DNA from: Glaciecola sp965658765
GTDB lineage: Bacteria; Pseudomonadota; Gammaproteobacteria; Enterobacterales; Alteromonadaceae
DNA length: 64,000 bases
Assembly (NCBI GenBank): GCA_965658765.1
Contig: CBFHTO010000004.1
Coordinates: 23,635 to 87,634 of the forward strand
Direction of reading: 5' to 3'
The notes under the pieces are model-generated. The model had not been told where the DNA came from, did no database searches, and saw only the letters and a program-made list of their open reading frames with translations. Position 1 is the first letter of the stretch. Every line of letters starts with the position of its first letter. This document shows positions 7,686 to 17,583 of this stretch, piece after piece. The position numbers were made by a program, and so were the translations under genes.

Positions 7686-9467
7686 ATGACTGTTACAGCG
7701 ACGCTACAGAAACCACGCAAACGCTCTAAGGCTAAACAGGGACAGGCAAAGAAACGCGTTGCGCCTAGTTTAATGCACTTGCGGTTTGTGGTTGTGTTGC
7801 TAGGAGTGCTTGTCGTGTTTGTTGCGCTTGCATCACGCGCAGCTTTCATTCAGGTCATTGAACCAGACGATTTGATTGAACATGGTGACAATCGAACTAT
7901 CAGAGTTAGGGACATACCAAGCTATAGAGGGTTGATAAGTGACCGAAGCGGACAACAACTGGCTGTCAGCGTGCCTGCCGAAGCAATTTACGCAGATCCA
8001 AAGATTATCCATGATAATAATGGGCTAAACGATAAACGAAAGTGGTTGGCGCTCGCGGAAGTTTTGGATACCAACGTAGACAGTCTCATAAAGAAAGTGA
8101 AATCACCTAAACGCCGTTTTGTTTATTTGCAACGTCAGGTAAGCCCTGCGATGTCGAAATTTGTTGAGAAGTTGGATTTGCCTGGCGTATATCTGCGAGA
8201 TGAGGCAAAACGATATTATCCAACCGGTGAGGTTTCTGCTCATATCATTGGCTTTACTGACGTTGATGACAAAGGTATTGAAGGCATTGAACGCCTCTAC
8301 AATAAATGGCTTACCGGTACGCCCGACAAGCGAAAGATCCGCCGTGATGGTAAAAACCGACAGGTTGAAATCCTTGCTCAAGAAAAAGGTAAAAAAGCCA
8401 AAGACATCGAATTAACCATCGACCAAAGAGTACAAGCAGTCGCTTATCGAGCCATTAAAGAGGCGACCATTCTTTACCAAGCTGCTTCAGCCTCGGTAGT
8501 GGTAGTCGATGTTGAAACGAGTGAGGTGCTTGCGTTAGCTAATACGCCCTCATTCAATCCTAACAATCGATCTACCGTCTCTAGTTATCGCGTTCGCAAT
8601 AGAGCCATCACCGATGCCTTTGAGCCGGGTTCCGCGCTAAAACCGCTGGCAATCTTAGCCGCGTTAGAAAATGGAAATTATCAAGCCGACAGTGTCATAA
8701 ATACTTCTCCTGGTTGGAAACGGCTAGGGGGAAGTCGCATTCAGGATCCTAGAAATTACGGCGAAATCAGCTTAACTGAGGTAGTGAAATATTCAAGTAA
8801 TATGGGGACTTCGCAGCTTGCTTTATCAATGCCAAAAGAAGTGCTAATTGATTTTTATTACAATATTGGTCTCATGAGCGATTCAGGGACAAATATGATT
8901 GGCGAATCAAGCGGTATTTTTCACGAACGTCCACGATGGTCAGAGCATGAAATCGCTACGCTGAGTTTCGGCTACAACATTTCAGTGACCACAACGCAGC
9001 TAGCACGCGCATATACGACGATTGCTAATGGCGGAATTTTGCGTCCCTTGAAAGTGATCAAAGGGATGAGTTCTGAGGCATCGGATCAGCGAGTTGTATC
9101 TGAGGAAAGTGCAAAAGCTTTATTAGGAATGATGGAGAGTGTTACTCAAAATGACGGAACTGCACCAAAAGCACAGGTACCTGGATACCGTGTAGCAGGA
9201 AAAACAGGCACAAGTCGAAAGGCGTTTGCAGGTAGTTATGGTGAAGAGTACGTTAATATTTTCGCTGGGATTGCACCTGTTTCAGATCCGAAAATTGCCG
9301 TTGTAGTGCTAATTAACGAACCGGGCGGTGATTTTTATCATGCTGGGGATACCGCAGCGCCAGTCTTTTCACAAATTGTGTCAGACACAATGCAAATGTT
9401 GAATATTCCGCCTGACGCTCTAGACGTCGATGTAGTCTTGGAGCGTAAATCTTATGCCCAACGCTAG
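7686..9467 (+). CDS. ftsI: Peptidoglycan D,D-transpeptidase FtsI (PBP3)
   Basis: A 593-residue class B penicillin-binding protein. It has a single N-terminal transmembrane anchor (about 29-52), a pedestal domain with RxRD..YRGLISDRSG, and a transpeptidase domain. The active-site motifs are SALK with catalytic Ser316, SSN at 370-372 and KTG at 506-508. It crosslinks septal peptidoglycan together with FtsW. The ATG directly follows the ftsL stop. The last codons overlap murE by 14 bases. Confidence 0.97.
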   Translation: MTVTATLQKPRKRSKAKQGQAKKRVAPSLMHLRFVVVLLGVLVVFVALASRAAFIQVIEPDDLIEHGDNRTIRVRDIPSYRGLISDRSGQQLAVSVPAEAIYADPKIIHDNNGLNDKRKWLALAEVLDTNVDSLIKKVKSPKRRFVYLQRQVSPAMSKFVEKLDLPGVYLRDEAKRYYPTGEVSAHIIGFTDVDDKGIEGIERLYNKWLTGTPDKRKIRRDGKNRQVEILAQEKGKKAKDIELTIDQRVQAVAYRAIKEATILYQAASASVVVVDVETSEVLALANTPSFNPNNRSTVSSYRVRNRAITDAFEPGSALKPLAILAALENGNYQADSVINTSPGWKRLGGSRIQDPRNYGEISLTEVVKYSSNMGTSQLALSMPKEVLIDFYYNIGLMSDSGTNMIGESSGIFHERPRWSEHEIATLSFGYNISVTTTQLARAYTTIANGGILRPLKVIKGMSSEASDQRVVSEESAKALLGMMESVTQNDGTAPKAQVPGYRVAGKTGTSRKAFAGSYGEEYVNIFAGIAPVSDPKIAVVVLINEPGGDFYHAGDTAAPVFSQIVSDTMQMLNIPPDALDVDVVLERKSYAQR

Positions 9468-11211
9468 GTCAGCATTTTCTTTAGATTTGCCTGAAAATTT
9501 GAGTAGTGCACTTTTGTCGGTCTTCAGTCAGCAGGTATTCGATACAGCGATTCAAAACCTGAAAGAATCAATTGCGTTATTTATTCGCGAAAATAACTCC
9601 GATGATTTTGAGAAAATCGAATCGCTTCTGAAGCAGTTTGCCAAGCTTGAAACACTCAGTATAGATAGCAGAGAAATCACAGATAAAGCAGTGTTTGTTG
9701 CAGTAAAAGGTGCTTCTGCGAATGGACAAGATTTTATACCGGTGGCAGTGAAGAGCGGTTGCTGCTGTATCATAAACGGAGTCGTTAATGATGAAGTTAG
9801 TAATGACTCAGCTCCTTTACGGCTTATGTTAGACGAGTTGAACGGACAAAGGTTTATAAGGATAGTAGTTCCTGAAGTCGAGTCAAAGCTACCAAGTCTT
9901 GCTAAGTGGTTTTACTTCACAAGAGCGTCAGGCTTAGAAGTGCCTGAATTAATTGCGGTCACGGGGACCAATGGTAAAACATCGATTGCGAGTTTTATCG
10001 CGCAACTTTATGCAATGCAAGGGCAAAAATCGGCTTCCATCGGGACACTTGGCGTCAATATCTTTTCTTTTAATAAAGAGAATACTGCGCAAACGTTTTA
10101 TTCTGAAAACATCGCAGATACCAAAAACACAAGTGTTGATATAGTTAGTTGCTACGCTTACCTAAAGCAGCTTGTTGATAAAGGCGTTTGCAAAATTGCA
10201 ATCGAGGCATCATCCCATGGCTTAGAGCAAGGCAGGTTAGAGGGCTTACCGATTGCCCATGCTGTATTCAGCAATTTGTCTCAAGACCATCTCGACTACC
10301 ACAAAACGATGGCTAACTATGCCAAAGCAAAACGTCGTTTACTGGAATTTAATTCACTAAAAAGCCTCGCCTTGAACGCTGATGACCCAGAGTCAACTCA
10401 ATGGCACAAGAAAGCTCCCGCCTTTATTGAAAAGATTTGTTGGTATTCATGCTCAGAAGACTTCAACTCTGAGCAATATCCGCTGTTCTGCCATGCTCAG
10501 AACATTAAGTACACTCAATCTGGTTGTTCCCTAAATATTGCTAGCTCATGGGGAGAGGAGACTTTTACATTACCATTAATTGGTGGATTTAATATTGCAA
10601 ATTGTCTCGCAGCCTTAAGTATACTATTGATGCAAGGCATCCCCTTAAGCTCTCTGGCGCACGCATGCAGCAAGCTTGAGGGAGCAAAAGGCAGAATGGA
10701 GCTATTCAGCGGTCAATCTTGTAATATTTTGATAGACTACGCGCATACTCCTGAAGCCCTAAAAAACGCGCTTATTGCTGCACGCAGACACACTGCAGCG
10801 AGGCTTATTTGCGTTTTTGGATGCGGTGGCGATCGGGATAGCAGCAAAAGAGCTATTATGGGGCAAGTTGCCACAGAGCAATCCGACATCGTTATTGTTA
10901 CTGAAGATAACTCTAGAAGCGAGAATATTCGAGTTATTGTTGATGATATTCTTAGTGGGATCAGCACAAAAGATGTTGGAAAAAAAGTAATCGTCGAGAT
11001 TGAACGAAAATCAGCAATTAATAAAGCAATAAATATATGTCAGTCAAATGATTTGATATTATTAGCGGGTAAAGGGCATGAAACCTACACCGAAAAAGAC
11101 GGCAAGAAACTATATTACGATGAAAGGCAGTACGTGAGTCAATTACTTTGCAAGTCTACAAATCCAACATTCACGCAAGCAATTGAACAACATCAGGAAG
11201 GTGATAAGTGA
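9454..11211 (+). CDS. murE: UDP-MurNAc-tripeptide synthetase MurE (variant DNSR motif)
   Basis: This Mur ligase adds the third stem residue, expected to be meso-diaminopimelate, to UDP-MurNAc-L-Ala-D-Glu. The ATP loop TGTNGKT is at 170-176, and EASSHGLEQGR, DHLDYHKT and IDYAHTPEALKNAL follow the family. At 585 residues it is clearly longer than the roughly 495 of E. coli: about 45 extra residues precede the usual start of domain 1, and GGAG lies ten bases before this ATG. The DAP-recognition motif DNPR reads DNSR here (residues 485-488), with the Asn and Arg kept. DAP specificity is therefore likely but not certain. Confidence 0.93.
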   Translation: MPNARSAFSLDLPENLSSALLSVFSQQVFDTAIQNLKESIALFIRENNSDDFEKIESLLKQFAKLETLSIDSREITDKAVFVAVKGASANGQDFIPVAVKSGCCCIINGVVNDEVSNDSAPLRLMLDELNGQRFIRIVVPEVESKLPSLAKWFYFTRASGLEVPELIAVTGTNGKTSIASFIAQLYAMQGQKSASIGTLGVNIFSFNKENTAQTFYSENIADTKNTSVDIVSCYAYLKQLVDKGVCKIAIEASSHGLEQGRLEGLPIAHAVFSNLSQDHLDYHKTMANYAKAKRRLLEFNSLKSLALNADDPESTQWHKKAPAFIEKICWYSCSEDFNSEQYPLFCHAQNIKYTQSGCSLNIASSWGEETFTLPLIGGFNIANCLAALSILLMQGIPLSSLAHACSKLEGAKGRMELFSGQSCNILIDYAHTPEALKNALIAARRHTAARLICVFGCGGDRDSSKRAIMGQVATEQSDIVIVTEDNSRSENIRVIVDDILSGISTKDVGKKVIVEIERKSAINKAINICQSNDLILLAGKGHETYTEKDGKKLYYDERQYVSQLLCKSTNPTFTQAIEQHQEGDK

Positions 11212-12659
11212 TTGATGTAAGCCTTCAGTGGGTAGCAGAGCAAATATCAGCTCAGATTGTTGGTATTGACGTTTCTAGAGCAAAAAAGATTAATGTTTGC
11301 AGTGTAAGTACTGACTCTCGCTCAGTCAAAGAGGGTAACCTGTTTCTTGCCTTGCAAGGGCCTAATTTTGATGGTCATGAATACGTTGTCAGTGCTATAC
11401 AAAAAGGCGCAATTGCAGCGGTGGTGAATGAGGACTTTCTAAGGAGTTCCTATGCGGCTTCTGATTTACTTACAAATTTCCCATTGTTACTCGTCGAAGA
11501 CCCAAAACTTGCATTAGGGCATCTAGCGAGCGCAGTTCGCCAAAAAGTGCAGCCAAAAACCATTGGCATTACAGGCTCTAGTGGTAAAACCACGGTCAAA
11601 GAAATGGTCTCATCCATTCTGCGGGAGCGCGGCAAGGTCTTGTCAACAAAAGGAAACTTTAACAACGACATTGGCGTGCCTTTGACCTTATTAGATTTAT
11701 CGAGTGATGATGAATACGCTGTAATCGAAATGGGCGCTAATCATCAGGGCGAAATCGAATATACTCATTCTCTTGTCAAACCTGATGTGTCTACCATTAT
11801 AAATGCCTCTCCTGCTCATATTGAGGGCTTTGGAAGTTTGTTCGGTGTCGCTAGAGCGAAGAGTGAAATTGTTAAAGATTTACCAAGTGACTCAACTGCC
11901 ATTCTCAATCGGGATAGTCAGTTTTTTGAGTTCTGGGAGCAAAAATCCTCAACTAATCAAGTCCTCACTTTTTCATTTGAGACACAAAATGGAGATTTTC
12001 ATGCCGAAAAAGTCAGCATTAATTCTCAGGGTTGTGCTGAATTCGTGCTCGTTACTCCCATCGGGAAAGTTGCGATACGCCTGAGAGTGCCAGGCAGTCA
12101 TAATGTGTCAAATGCGATTGTTTCGGCTGCCTTGGCCATTAGCGTTGGCGCCAATTTAGCAAATGTTAAAGAGGGGCTGTTTAAAATGCGTAGCGTCGGT
12201 GGAAGGCTTGCGGTTAAAGAGCTTGGAAAAAATTTAAAAGTAATCGACGATACTTATAACGCAAACGTCGGCTCTGTAAAAGCCGCCTTGGATCTTCTTA
12301 GTAATTTCAAAGGGCTCAAGCTATTTGTCTTTGGTGATATGGGAGAACTTGGTGATCAAGCTGCATTTTATCACGAGCAGATTGGCGATTATGCTAAACA
12401 AAAGCAGATTGATTTTATCATCAGTAGCGGGAAACTAAGCGCTCATACAAGCGCTGTTTTAGATGATTGCGGTATTGCCTGTGACGACACAAGCAGTGCT
12501 GCAGAAGCTACAATTCGGCTTGTAAGCGAGCGTATATCTAAAACACATGAGCCAATCACGATACTTGTTAAGGGTTCTAGGAGCGCGAAGATGGAGGAGG
12601 TCGTAGCGGCACTTTCTAATTTTAACTTTCATAATGAATCTAAGCTCGAGGAATCATAG
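11208..12659 (+). CDS. murF: UDP-MurNAc-tripeptide:D-Ala-D-Ala ligase MurF
   Basis: A 483-residue Mur ligase that adds D-Ala-D-Ala to the tripeptide precursor in the cytoplasm. The ATP-binding loop TGSSGKT is at 122-128. STDSRSVKEGNLFLALQG near the N-terminus and DDTYNANVGSVKAAL in the C-terminal half are MurF signatures. It starts by a 4-base overlap with murE and ends two bases before mraY. The length matches the family. Confidence 0.96.
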   Translation: MIDVSLQWVAEQISAQIVGIDVSRAKKINVCSVSTDSRSVKEGNLFLALQGPNFDGHEYVVSAIQKGAIAAVVNEDFLRSSYAASDLLTNFPLLLVEDPKLALGHLASAVRQKVQPKTIGITGSSGKTTVKEMVSSILRERGKVLSTKGNFNNDIGVPLTLLDLSSDDEYAVIEMGANHQGEIEYTHSLVKPDVSTIINASPAHIEGFGSLFGVARAKSEIVKDLPSDSTAILNRDSQFFEFWEQKSSTNQVLTFSFETQNGDFHAEKVSINSQGCAEFVLVTPIGKVAIRLRVPGSHNVSNAIVSAALAISVGANLANVKEGLFKMRSVGGRLAVKELGKNLKVIDDTYNANVGSVKAALDLLSNFKGLKLFVFGDMGELGDQAAFYHEQIGDYAKQKQIDFIISSGKLSAHTSAVLDDCGIACDDTSSAAEATIRLVSERISKTHEPITILVKGSRSAKMEEVVAALSNFNFHNESKLEES

Positions 12660-12661
12660 AC

Positions 12662-13744
12662 ATGTTAATTTGGTTATCGGAGTGGTTGACGCAATTTGAG
12701 CCTGGATTCAATGTTTTTTCATATGTGACATTACGGGCAATACTTGCCACATTAACAGCTTTACTCATTTCAATATTAATTGGTCCCAAAATGATTCGAT
12801 GGTTACAAACCATGCAAATTGGGCAAACAGTAAGAGACGACGGCCCGCAAAGTCATTTGTCTAAGTCAGGCACGCCGACCATGGGAGGTGTATTGATTTT
12901 GTCAGCTATTCTCGCTAGTAGCGTTTTATGGGCCGACTTAACGAATAAATATGTATTAGTCACCTTATTTGTAGTGGTGAGTTTTGGTCTTCTTGGATTT
13001 GTAGACGATTACAGAAAGGTTGTACGAAAAGATCCAAAAGGACTGATTGCCAGGTGGAAGTACTTTTGGCAGTCTTTAATTGCACTAGCAGTGGCGTTTT
13101 TTTTATATGCTACAACAAGTTTAGAGGCCGAAACTGCCTTAGTTGTGCCTTTTTTCAAAGAGGTTATGCCACAGCTAGGATTGATGTACCTCATCATGTC
13201 GTACTTTGTGATAGTAGGAACAAGTAATGCTGTAAATCTTACTGATGGTTTAGATGGTCTTGCGATTGTGCCTACAATTCTTGTTGCAGGTGCCTTCGCT
13301 ATATTTGCTTATGCAACCGGAAACGTAAATTTTTCAGACTACTTAAATATTCCATTTATTCCGATGACCAGTGAATTGGTTATTGTGTGCACGGCTATCG
13401 TGGGCGCTGGGCTTGGTTTCCTATGGTTCAATACATATCCTGCTCAAGTGTTTATGGGGGATGTAGGTTCTTTGGCTTTAGGCGCGACCTTAGGTGTATT
13501 AGCAATTCTTGTGCGACAAGAAATTGTATTGTTTATCATGGGAGGAATTTTTGTTGCAGAAACCCTGTCGGTAATATTGCAGGTTGGTAGTTTTAAGTTA
13601 AGAGGCAAACGAATTTTCCGAATGGCACCTATTCATCATCACTATGAATTGAAAGGCTGGCCAGAGCCAAGAGTAATCGTAAGATTTTGGATTATTTCGC
13701 TTATCCTAGTATTGATTGGTCTTGCGACCCTTAAATTGAGATAA
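12662..13744 (+). CDS. mraY: Phospho-MurNAc-pentapeptide transferase MraY
   Basis: A 360-residue polytopic membrane enzyme with about ten transmembrane helices. It transfers phospho-MurNAc-pentapeptide to undecaprenyl phosphate, giving lipid I. Family motifs are SKSGTPTMGG, the Asp pair in GFVDDYRK, NAVNLTDGLDGLA, the Asp of FMGDVGSLALG and the histidine cluster MAPIHHHYELKGW. Position and length match the family. Confidence 0.97.
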   Translation: MLIWLSEWLTQFEPGFNVFSYVTLRAILATLTALLISILIGPKMIRWLQTMQIGQTVRDDGPQSHLSKSGTPTMGGVLILSAILASSVLWADLTNKYVLVTLFVVVSFGLLGFVDDYRKVVRKDPKGLIARWKYFWQSLIALAVAFFLYATTSLEAETALVVPFFKEVMPQLGLMYLIMSYFVIVGTSNAVNLTDGLDGLAIVPTILVAGAFAIFAYATGNVNFSDYLNIPFIPMTSELVIVCTAIVGAGLGFLWFNTYPAQVFMGDVGSLALGATLGVLAILVRQEIVLFIMGGIFVAETLSVILQVGSFKLRGKRIFRMAPIHHHYELKGWPEPRVIVRFWIISLILVLIGLATLKLR

Positions 13745-13746
13745 CA

Positions 13747-15144
13747 ATGAACGATTTGTCACATTATATTATCCCACGACAACACAATTATGCTAACAAG
13801 CAAATTGCGGTCGTTGGCTATGGTGTGACGGGAAAAGCCTGTGCCTTATTTTTGTTACGACGTGGGGCGATGGTGACTGTCTATGACAGCAACATGAATA
13901 AATTTGAAGATGCTTCTTTAGAGGGGTACAGCGAATTTAAAAACAACATTGCCTTTAAACAGTTACAAGATGCTACTCCTTTACATTTGTACGACGAACT
14001 TGTAGTGAGCCCCGGCGTTAATTTGCAGCAAGACATATTTCAGCGCTACTTGAAGATGGGTAAGAGAATCTATTCGGATATAGAGTTGTTTGCGCGTGAA
14101 AATACCAAGCCGGTTATTGCTGTAACTGGCTCGAATGGCAAAAGCACAGTGGTGTATATGTTGACCGCTGTACTAAGAGATCTTGGATACCAAGTTGGTC
14201 TAGGTGGTAACTTTGGCTTATCTGCACTTGAGTTATTGGATGAACATTTGGACTATGTCGTACTTGAGCTGTCGAGTTTTCAACTCGAATCTACCTATAG
14301 TTTGCATACCTTAGTAAGTTGTATTTTAAACCTTAGTCACGACCACATCGATAGACATGGTGATTTTGAAGCTTATAAATTAGCAAAACAGCGCATTTAC
14401 CAGCATGCGACTTACGGTTTGCATAATCGTGACGACAGCAATACAGCCCCAATTGATATGTATGATGCCTTGATACTAAGGAGCTTTGGGTTAGAAAAAG
14501 ACGCACCTAGCGATGCGATGTTTTCAAGCAACTTTTCTCAATCTTCACAAGGTGTATTTTATGGTGACGAACTTATTGTACCGGTGGAGTATCTTAAAAA
14601 CCGAGCGCCCTATCAATTAATGAACATTCAGGCCGTATGCGCATGCATTAGTATAATTAGAGAAGATCTTGCGCAGGTAGCGCGAACATTATCAGAATTA
14701 GATGGGCTTGAGCATCGTTTCGAGTTGGTGAGCCAGGAAAAAAACCTTGAATGGATAAACGATTCAAAGGCGACAAACCCCGGGGCTTGCGTAGCAGCAA
14801 TCGAAGCCTTAGCAGAGCAAGGTAAAAAAATCATTTTGATCGCAGGTGGGGATGCTAAAGGCGCAGATCTTTCAGACGCACTCAAAGCCATTAAAAAGTA
14901 CGTGAGTCACTTAATAGTAATGGGTAAAGATGCAAATCTATTTACTGTGGATGGTGTAAGCGCGATAAATGTAAAAAGCATCGACCAGGCGGTGAGTGAG
15001 GCAAGGGTATTCTGTAACTCCCAATCGACAGAACAATTCAGCGTATTATTGTCTCCAGCTTGTGCGAGCATAGATATGTTTCAAAACTACAAAGAAAGAG
15101 GCGAGCGTTTTGTCAGCGCAATTAACAAAAAGGCTGGGCTATGA
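13747..15144 (+). CDS. murD: UDP-MurNAc-L-alanine:D-glutamate ligase MurD
   Basis: A 465-residue cytoplasmic Mur ligase that adds D-Glu to UDP-MurNAc-L-Ala. An N-terminal Rossmann-like segment (AVVGYGVTGKACA) is followed by the ATP loop TGSNGKST at 127-134. ELSSFQLES, NLSHDHIDRHGDF and INDSKATNPGA are further signatures. It starts two bases after mraY and overlaps ftsW by four bases. Confidence 0.96.
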   Translation: MNDLSHYIIPRQHNYANKQIAVVGYGVTGKACALFLLRRGAMVTVYDSNMNKFEDASLEGYSEFKNNIAFKQLQDATPLHLYDELVVSPGVNLQQDIFQRYLKMGKRIYSDIELFARENTKPVIAVTGSNGKSTVVYMLTAVLRDLGYQVGLGGNFGLSALELLDEHLDYVVLELSSFQLESTYSLHTLVSCILNLSHDHIDRHGDFEAYKLAKQRIYQHATYGLHNRDDSNTAPIDMYDALILRSFGLEKDAPSDAMFSSNFSQSSQGVFYGDELIVPVEYLKNRAPYQLMNIQAVCACISIIREDLAQVARTLSELDGLEHRFELVSQEKNLEWINDSKATNPGACVAAIEALAEQGKKIILIAGGDAKGADLSDALKAIKKYVSHLIVMGKDANLFTVDGVSAINVKSIDQAVSEARVFCNSQSTEQFSVLLSPACASIDMFQNYKERGERFVSAINKKAGL

Positions 15145-16361
15145 TTCAGTCATCTCTCAGTCTCACGCATTTGTTTTCACAAAAACACGATGGTCATCAA
15201 AAAAGACCGTATAACCTACTTCTGGTTTTAGTGAGCCTAAGTTTGTTTTCGATTGGCTTTATTATGGTTACATCGGCTTCTATGCCAATTGCCGATCGCC
15301 TTTTTGATAATCCCTATCACTTTGCTTTAAGGCATGGGATATATATTCTATTAGCGCTTGGTGCAGCAATGTTTGTGCTGAATATACCCATGAGCTTTTG
15401 GCGCGCAACCAACCCGTATTTATTGTTTTTGGCCTTCGGTCTTTTGGTGACTGTCTTGCTAATTGGGCGAACGGTAAACGGCTCTACTCGCTGGATTGTG
15501 CTTGGCCCAATCACGATTCAGGCCGCTGAACCAGCTAAGTTATTTTTCTTTTTGTACTTGGCAGGCTACCTCGTAAGGCGCTATGAACAAGTACAAGACA
15601 ATCTTCGCGGCTTTGCTAAGCCTCTAATTGTATTTTTTGTATTTGCAGCCTTACTGTTGTTTCAACCAGACCTAGGCACAGTGATTGTCATGTTTGCTAC
15701 GACGATTGCTTTGCTTTTCCTTGCAGGGGCAAAACTTTGGCAGTTCTTCGCTATTATTTTTACAGGGCTAGCTGCTTTCGTAACACTGATAATCTATTCC
15801 GACTATCGCCGCAATCGCATTACTGGTTTTTTAGATCCTTGGGCTGACCCCTTTGGTACAGGCTACCAATTGACTCAATCACTTATGGCGTATGGTCGGG
15901 GATCATGGTTTGGTCAAGGGCTAGGTAATAGTGTTCAAAAATTGGAGTTCTTACCAGAGGCTCATACTGATTTTATTATGGCAATATTAGCTGAAGAACT
16001 CGGCTACATAGGCGTTTTGCTTGTTTTAGTGTTGGTATTTAGCATTATTATTACAGCATTGCGCCTAGGAAGTGCATGTTTGAATAACGAGCGCCCATTC
16101 GAGGGATTTACTGCCTATGCCATTGGAATTTGGTTTTGTTTACAAACTGCAGTCAATATTGGTGCGAGTACGGGTATGTTGCCCACAAAAGGCTTGACTC
16201 TGCCGCTTGTCAGTTATGGAGGAAGCTCACTTATAATAATGAGCATAGCAGTCGCTTTACTTATAAGAATAGATTTTGAATTACGTGTAAGTGCTGTACA
16301 TGCATTAAAAGGAGTAAGAAGGGCAAGAAGCAAATCGGCTAAGGAGACAGCTGATGAATAG
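15141..16361 (+). CDS. ftsW: Septal peptidoglycan glycosyltransferase FtsW
   Basis: A 406-residue SEDS-family membrane protein with about ten transmembrane helices. SEDS hallmarks are the loop GSTRWIVLGPITIQAAEPAK, FQPDLGT, RRNRITGFLDPWADPFGTGYQ (read as successive pieces) and LPEAHTDFI with its essential acidic residue. FtsW polymerises lipid II glycan strands at the septum with FtsI. It overlaps murD by four bases and murG by eight. Confidence 0.96.
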   Translation: MIQSSLSLTHLFSQKHDGHQKRPYNLLLVLVSLSLFSIGFIMVTSASMPIADRLFDNPYHFALRHGIYILLALGAAMFVLNIPMSFWRATNPYLLFLAFGLLVTVLLIGRTVNGSTRWIVLGPITIQAAEPAKLFFFLYLAGYLVRRYEQVQDNLRGFAKPLIVFFVFAALLLFQPDLGTVIVMFATTIALLFLAGAKLWQFFAIIFTGLAAFVTLIIYSDYRRNRITGFLDPWADPFGTGYQLTQSLMAYGRGSWFGQGLGNSVQKLEFLPEAHTDFIMAILAEELGYIGVLLVLVLVFSIIITALRLGSACLNNERPFEGFTAYAIGIWFCLQTAVNIGASTGMLPTKGLTLPLVSYGGSSLIIMSIAVALLIRIDFELRVSAVHALKGVRRARSKSAKETADE

Positions 16362-17583
16362 GTTACTTGTCATGGCAGGCGGAACGGGCGGTCATGTATT
16401 CCCTGGGCTGGCGGTGGCTGAGCAAATGAAAGCTCATGGCTGGCAAGTTGAGTGGATGGGAACGGCCGACAGAATGGAAGCCGAGTTAGTTCCAAAACAC
16501 GGATTTAAAATCCACTTCATTGAGGTGCAGGGGCTTCGAAGAAAAGGGTTAATGACTAAAGTATTTGCAGTCTTGCATCTGATAAAGGCCGTCTTTTCAG
16601 CCATAAGTATTTTACGTGCTTATCGTCCGCAAGTGGTGCTTGGTATGGGCGGCTATGCAAGCGGCCCAGGAGGCTTAGCTGCTTTTTTACTAAGAATACC
16701 GCTGGTTGTGCATGAGCAAAATGCCGTGTTTGGAATGACCAATCGCTTACTTTGTAAAGTAGCAAAATATTGTTTAACTGGCTTTGATTTTTCACATACG
16801 AGCGACAAGCCCGAGATCCCACAAGAAGCAATATTCACTGGAAATCCGATAAGAAAAGATTTTTTTAATATTCCGCCGCTTGCCCTTACGCCATTGAAAC
16901 AAGAAGATGTGGCCAAGAATGAGATTGCTAAAGATATAAGTAAAACGCTCAATATTTTAATTGTTGGTGGTAGCTTAGGCGCATTGGCACTAAATCAACG
17001 TTTACCAGAACTTTTAGCCAAAGCGCGATCGTCTTTTTCTAATAATATACATCTAAAAGTTAAACATCAGGCTGGTAAGGGTAAATTAAACGACGTTGAA
17101 GCGGCTTATCAGGCCTTGAATGAAAAAGCAGAAGGTCTAGATGAGGCGCAAATTAGCTTTGAAGTGACAGAGTTTATCGATGATGTGGTTGAAGCGTTTG
17201 AATGGTCAGATATTGTAATATGCCGCGCGGGAGCACTCACCGTAGCTGAAGTCGCTGCATCGGGGCGACCTGCAATATTTATCCCTCTCCCGTCAGCGGT
17301 GGACGATCATCAAACAGCCAATGCGAAGGCCTTGGAGCGCAAAGAAGCCGGTTTTGTTGTGCAACAAGCTTCCTTAGACGAAAAATTTTTAGATATCTTT
17401 CACCTGCTTTGTCTTAATGACACTACTCGAGTTTCGGTCGGGAACAATGCGAGACTTTGTGCACATTATAATGCAAGCCAAAAAATAGCGTCGATCTTGG
17501 ATCAATTTAACACCACGCCAAGTCCAAGCCCATCTCATCAGCATGAACATGATAGGAACCAAGATGACAGACATTCAAGCTAG
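16354..17583 (+). CDS. murG: UDP-GlcNAc:lipid I N-acetylglucosaminyltransferase MurG
   Basis: A GT-B glycosyltransferase of the inner face of the inner membrane that makes lipid II. The N-terminal glycine loop GGTGGHVFPG is at about 9-18. HEQNAVFGMTNR, VGGSLGALALN and the UDP-GlcNAc site CRAGALTVAEVAA ... PLPSAVDDHQ follow the family. At 409 residues it exceeds the roughly 355 of E. coli. Part of the excess is a hydrophilic tail rich in Pro, Ser, His and Asp (HQHEHDRNQDDRHSS) that overlaps the murC start region. Confidence 0.95.
   Translation: MNRLLVMAGGTGGHVFPGLAVAEQMKAHGWQVEWMGTADRMEAELVPKHGFKIHFIEVQGLRRKGLMTKVFAVLHLIKAVFSAISILRAYRPQVVLGMGGYASGPGGLAAFLLRIPLVVHEQNAVFGMTNRLLCKVAKYCLTGFDFSHTSDKPEIPQEAIFTGNPIRKDFFNIPPLALTPLKQEDVAKNEIAKDISKTLNILIVGGSLGALALNQRLPELLAKARSSFSNNIHLKVKHQAGKGKLNDVEAAYQALNEKAEGLDEAQISFEVTEFIDDVVEAFEWSDIVICRAGALTVAEVAASGRPAIFIPLPSAVDDHQTANAKALERKEAGFVVQQASLDEKFLDIFHLLCLNDTTRVSVGNNARLCAHYNASQKIASILDQFNTTPSPSPSHQHEHDRNQDDRHSS

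Noticed and set aside
7502..7849. Minus-strand frame of 115 codons opposite ftsL/ftsI
   Set aside because: It lies entirely antisense to two well-supported division genes and has no recognisable domain.
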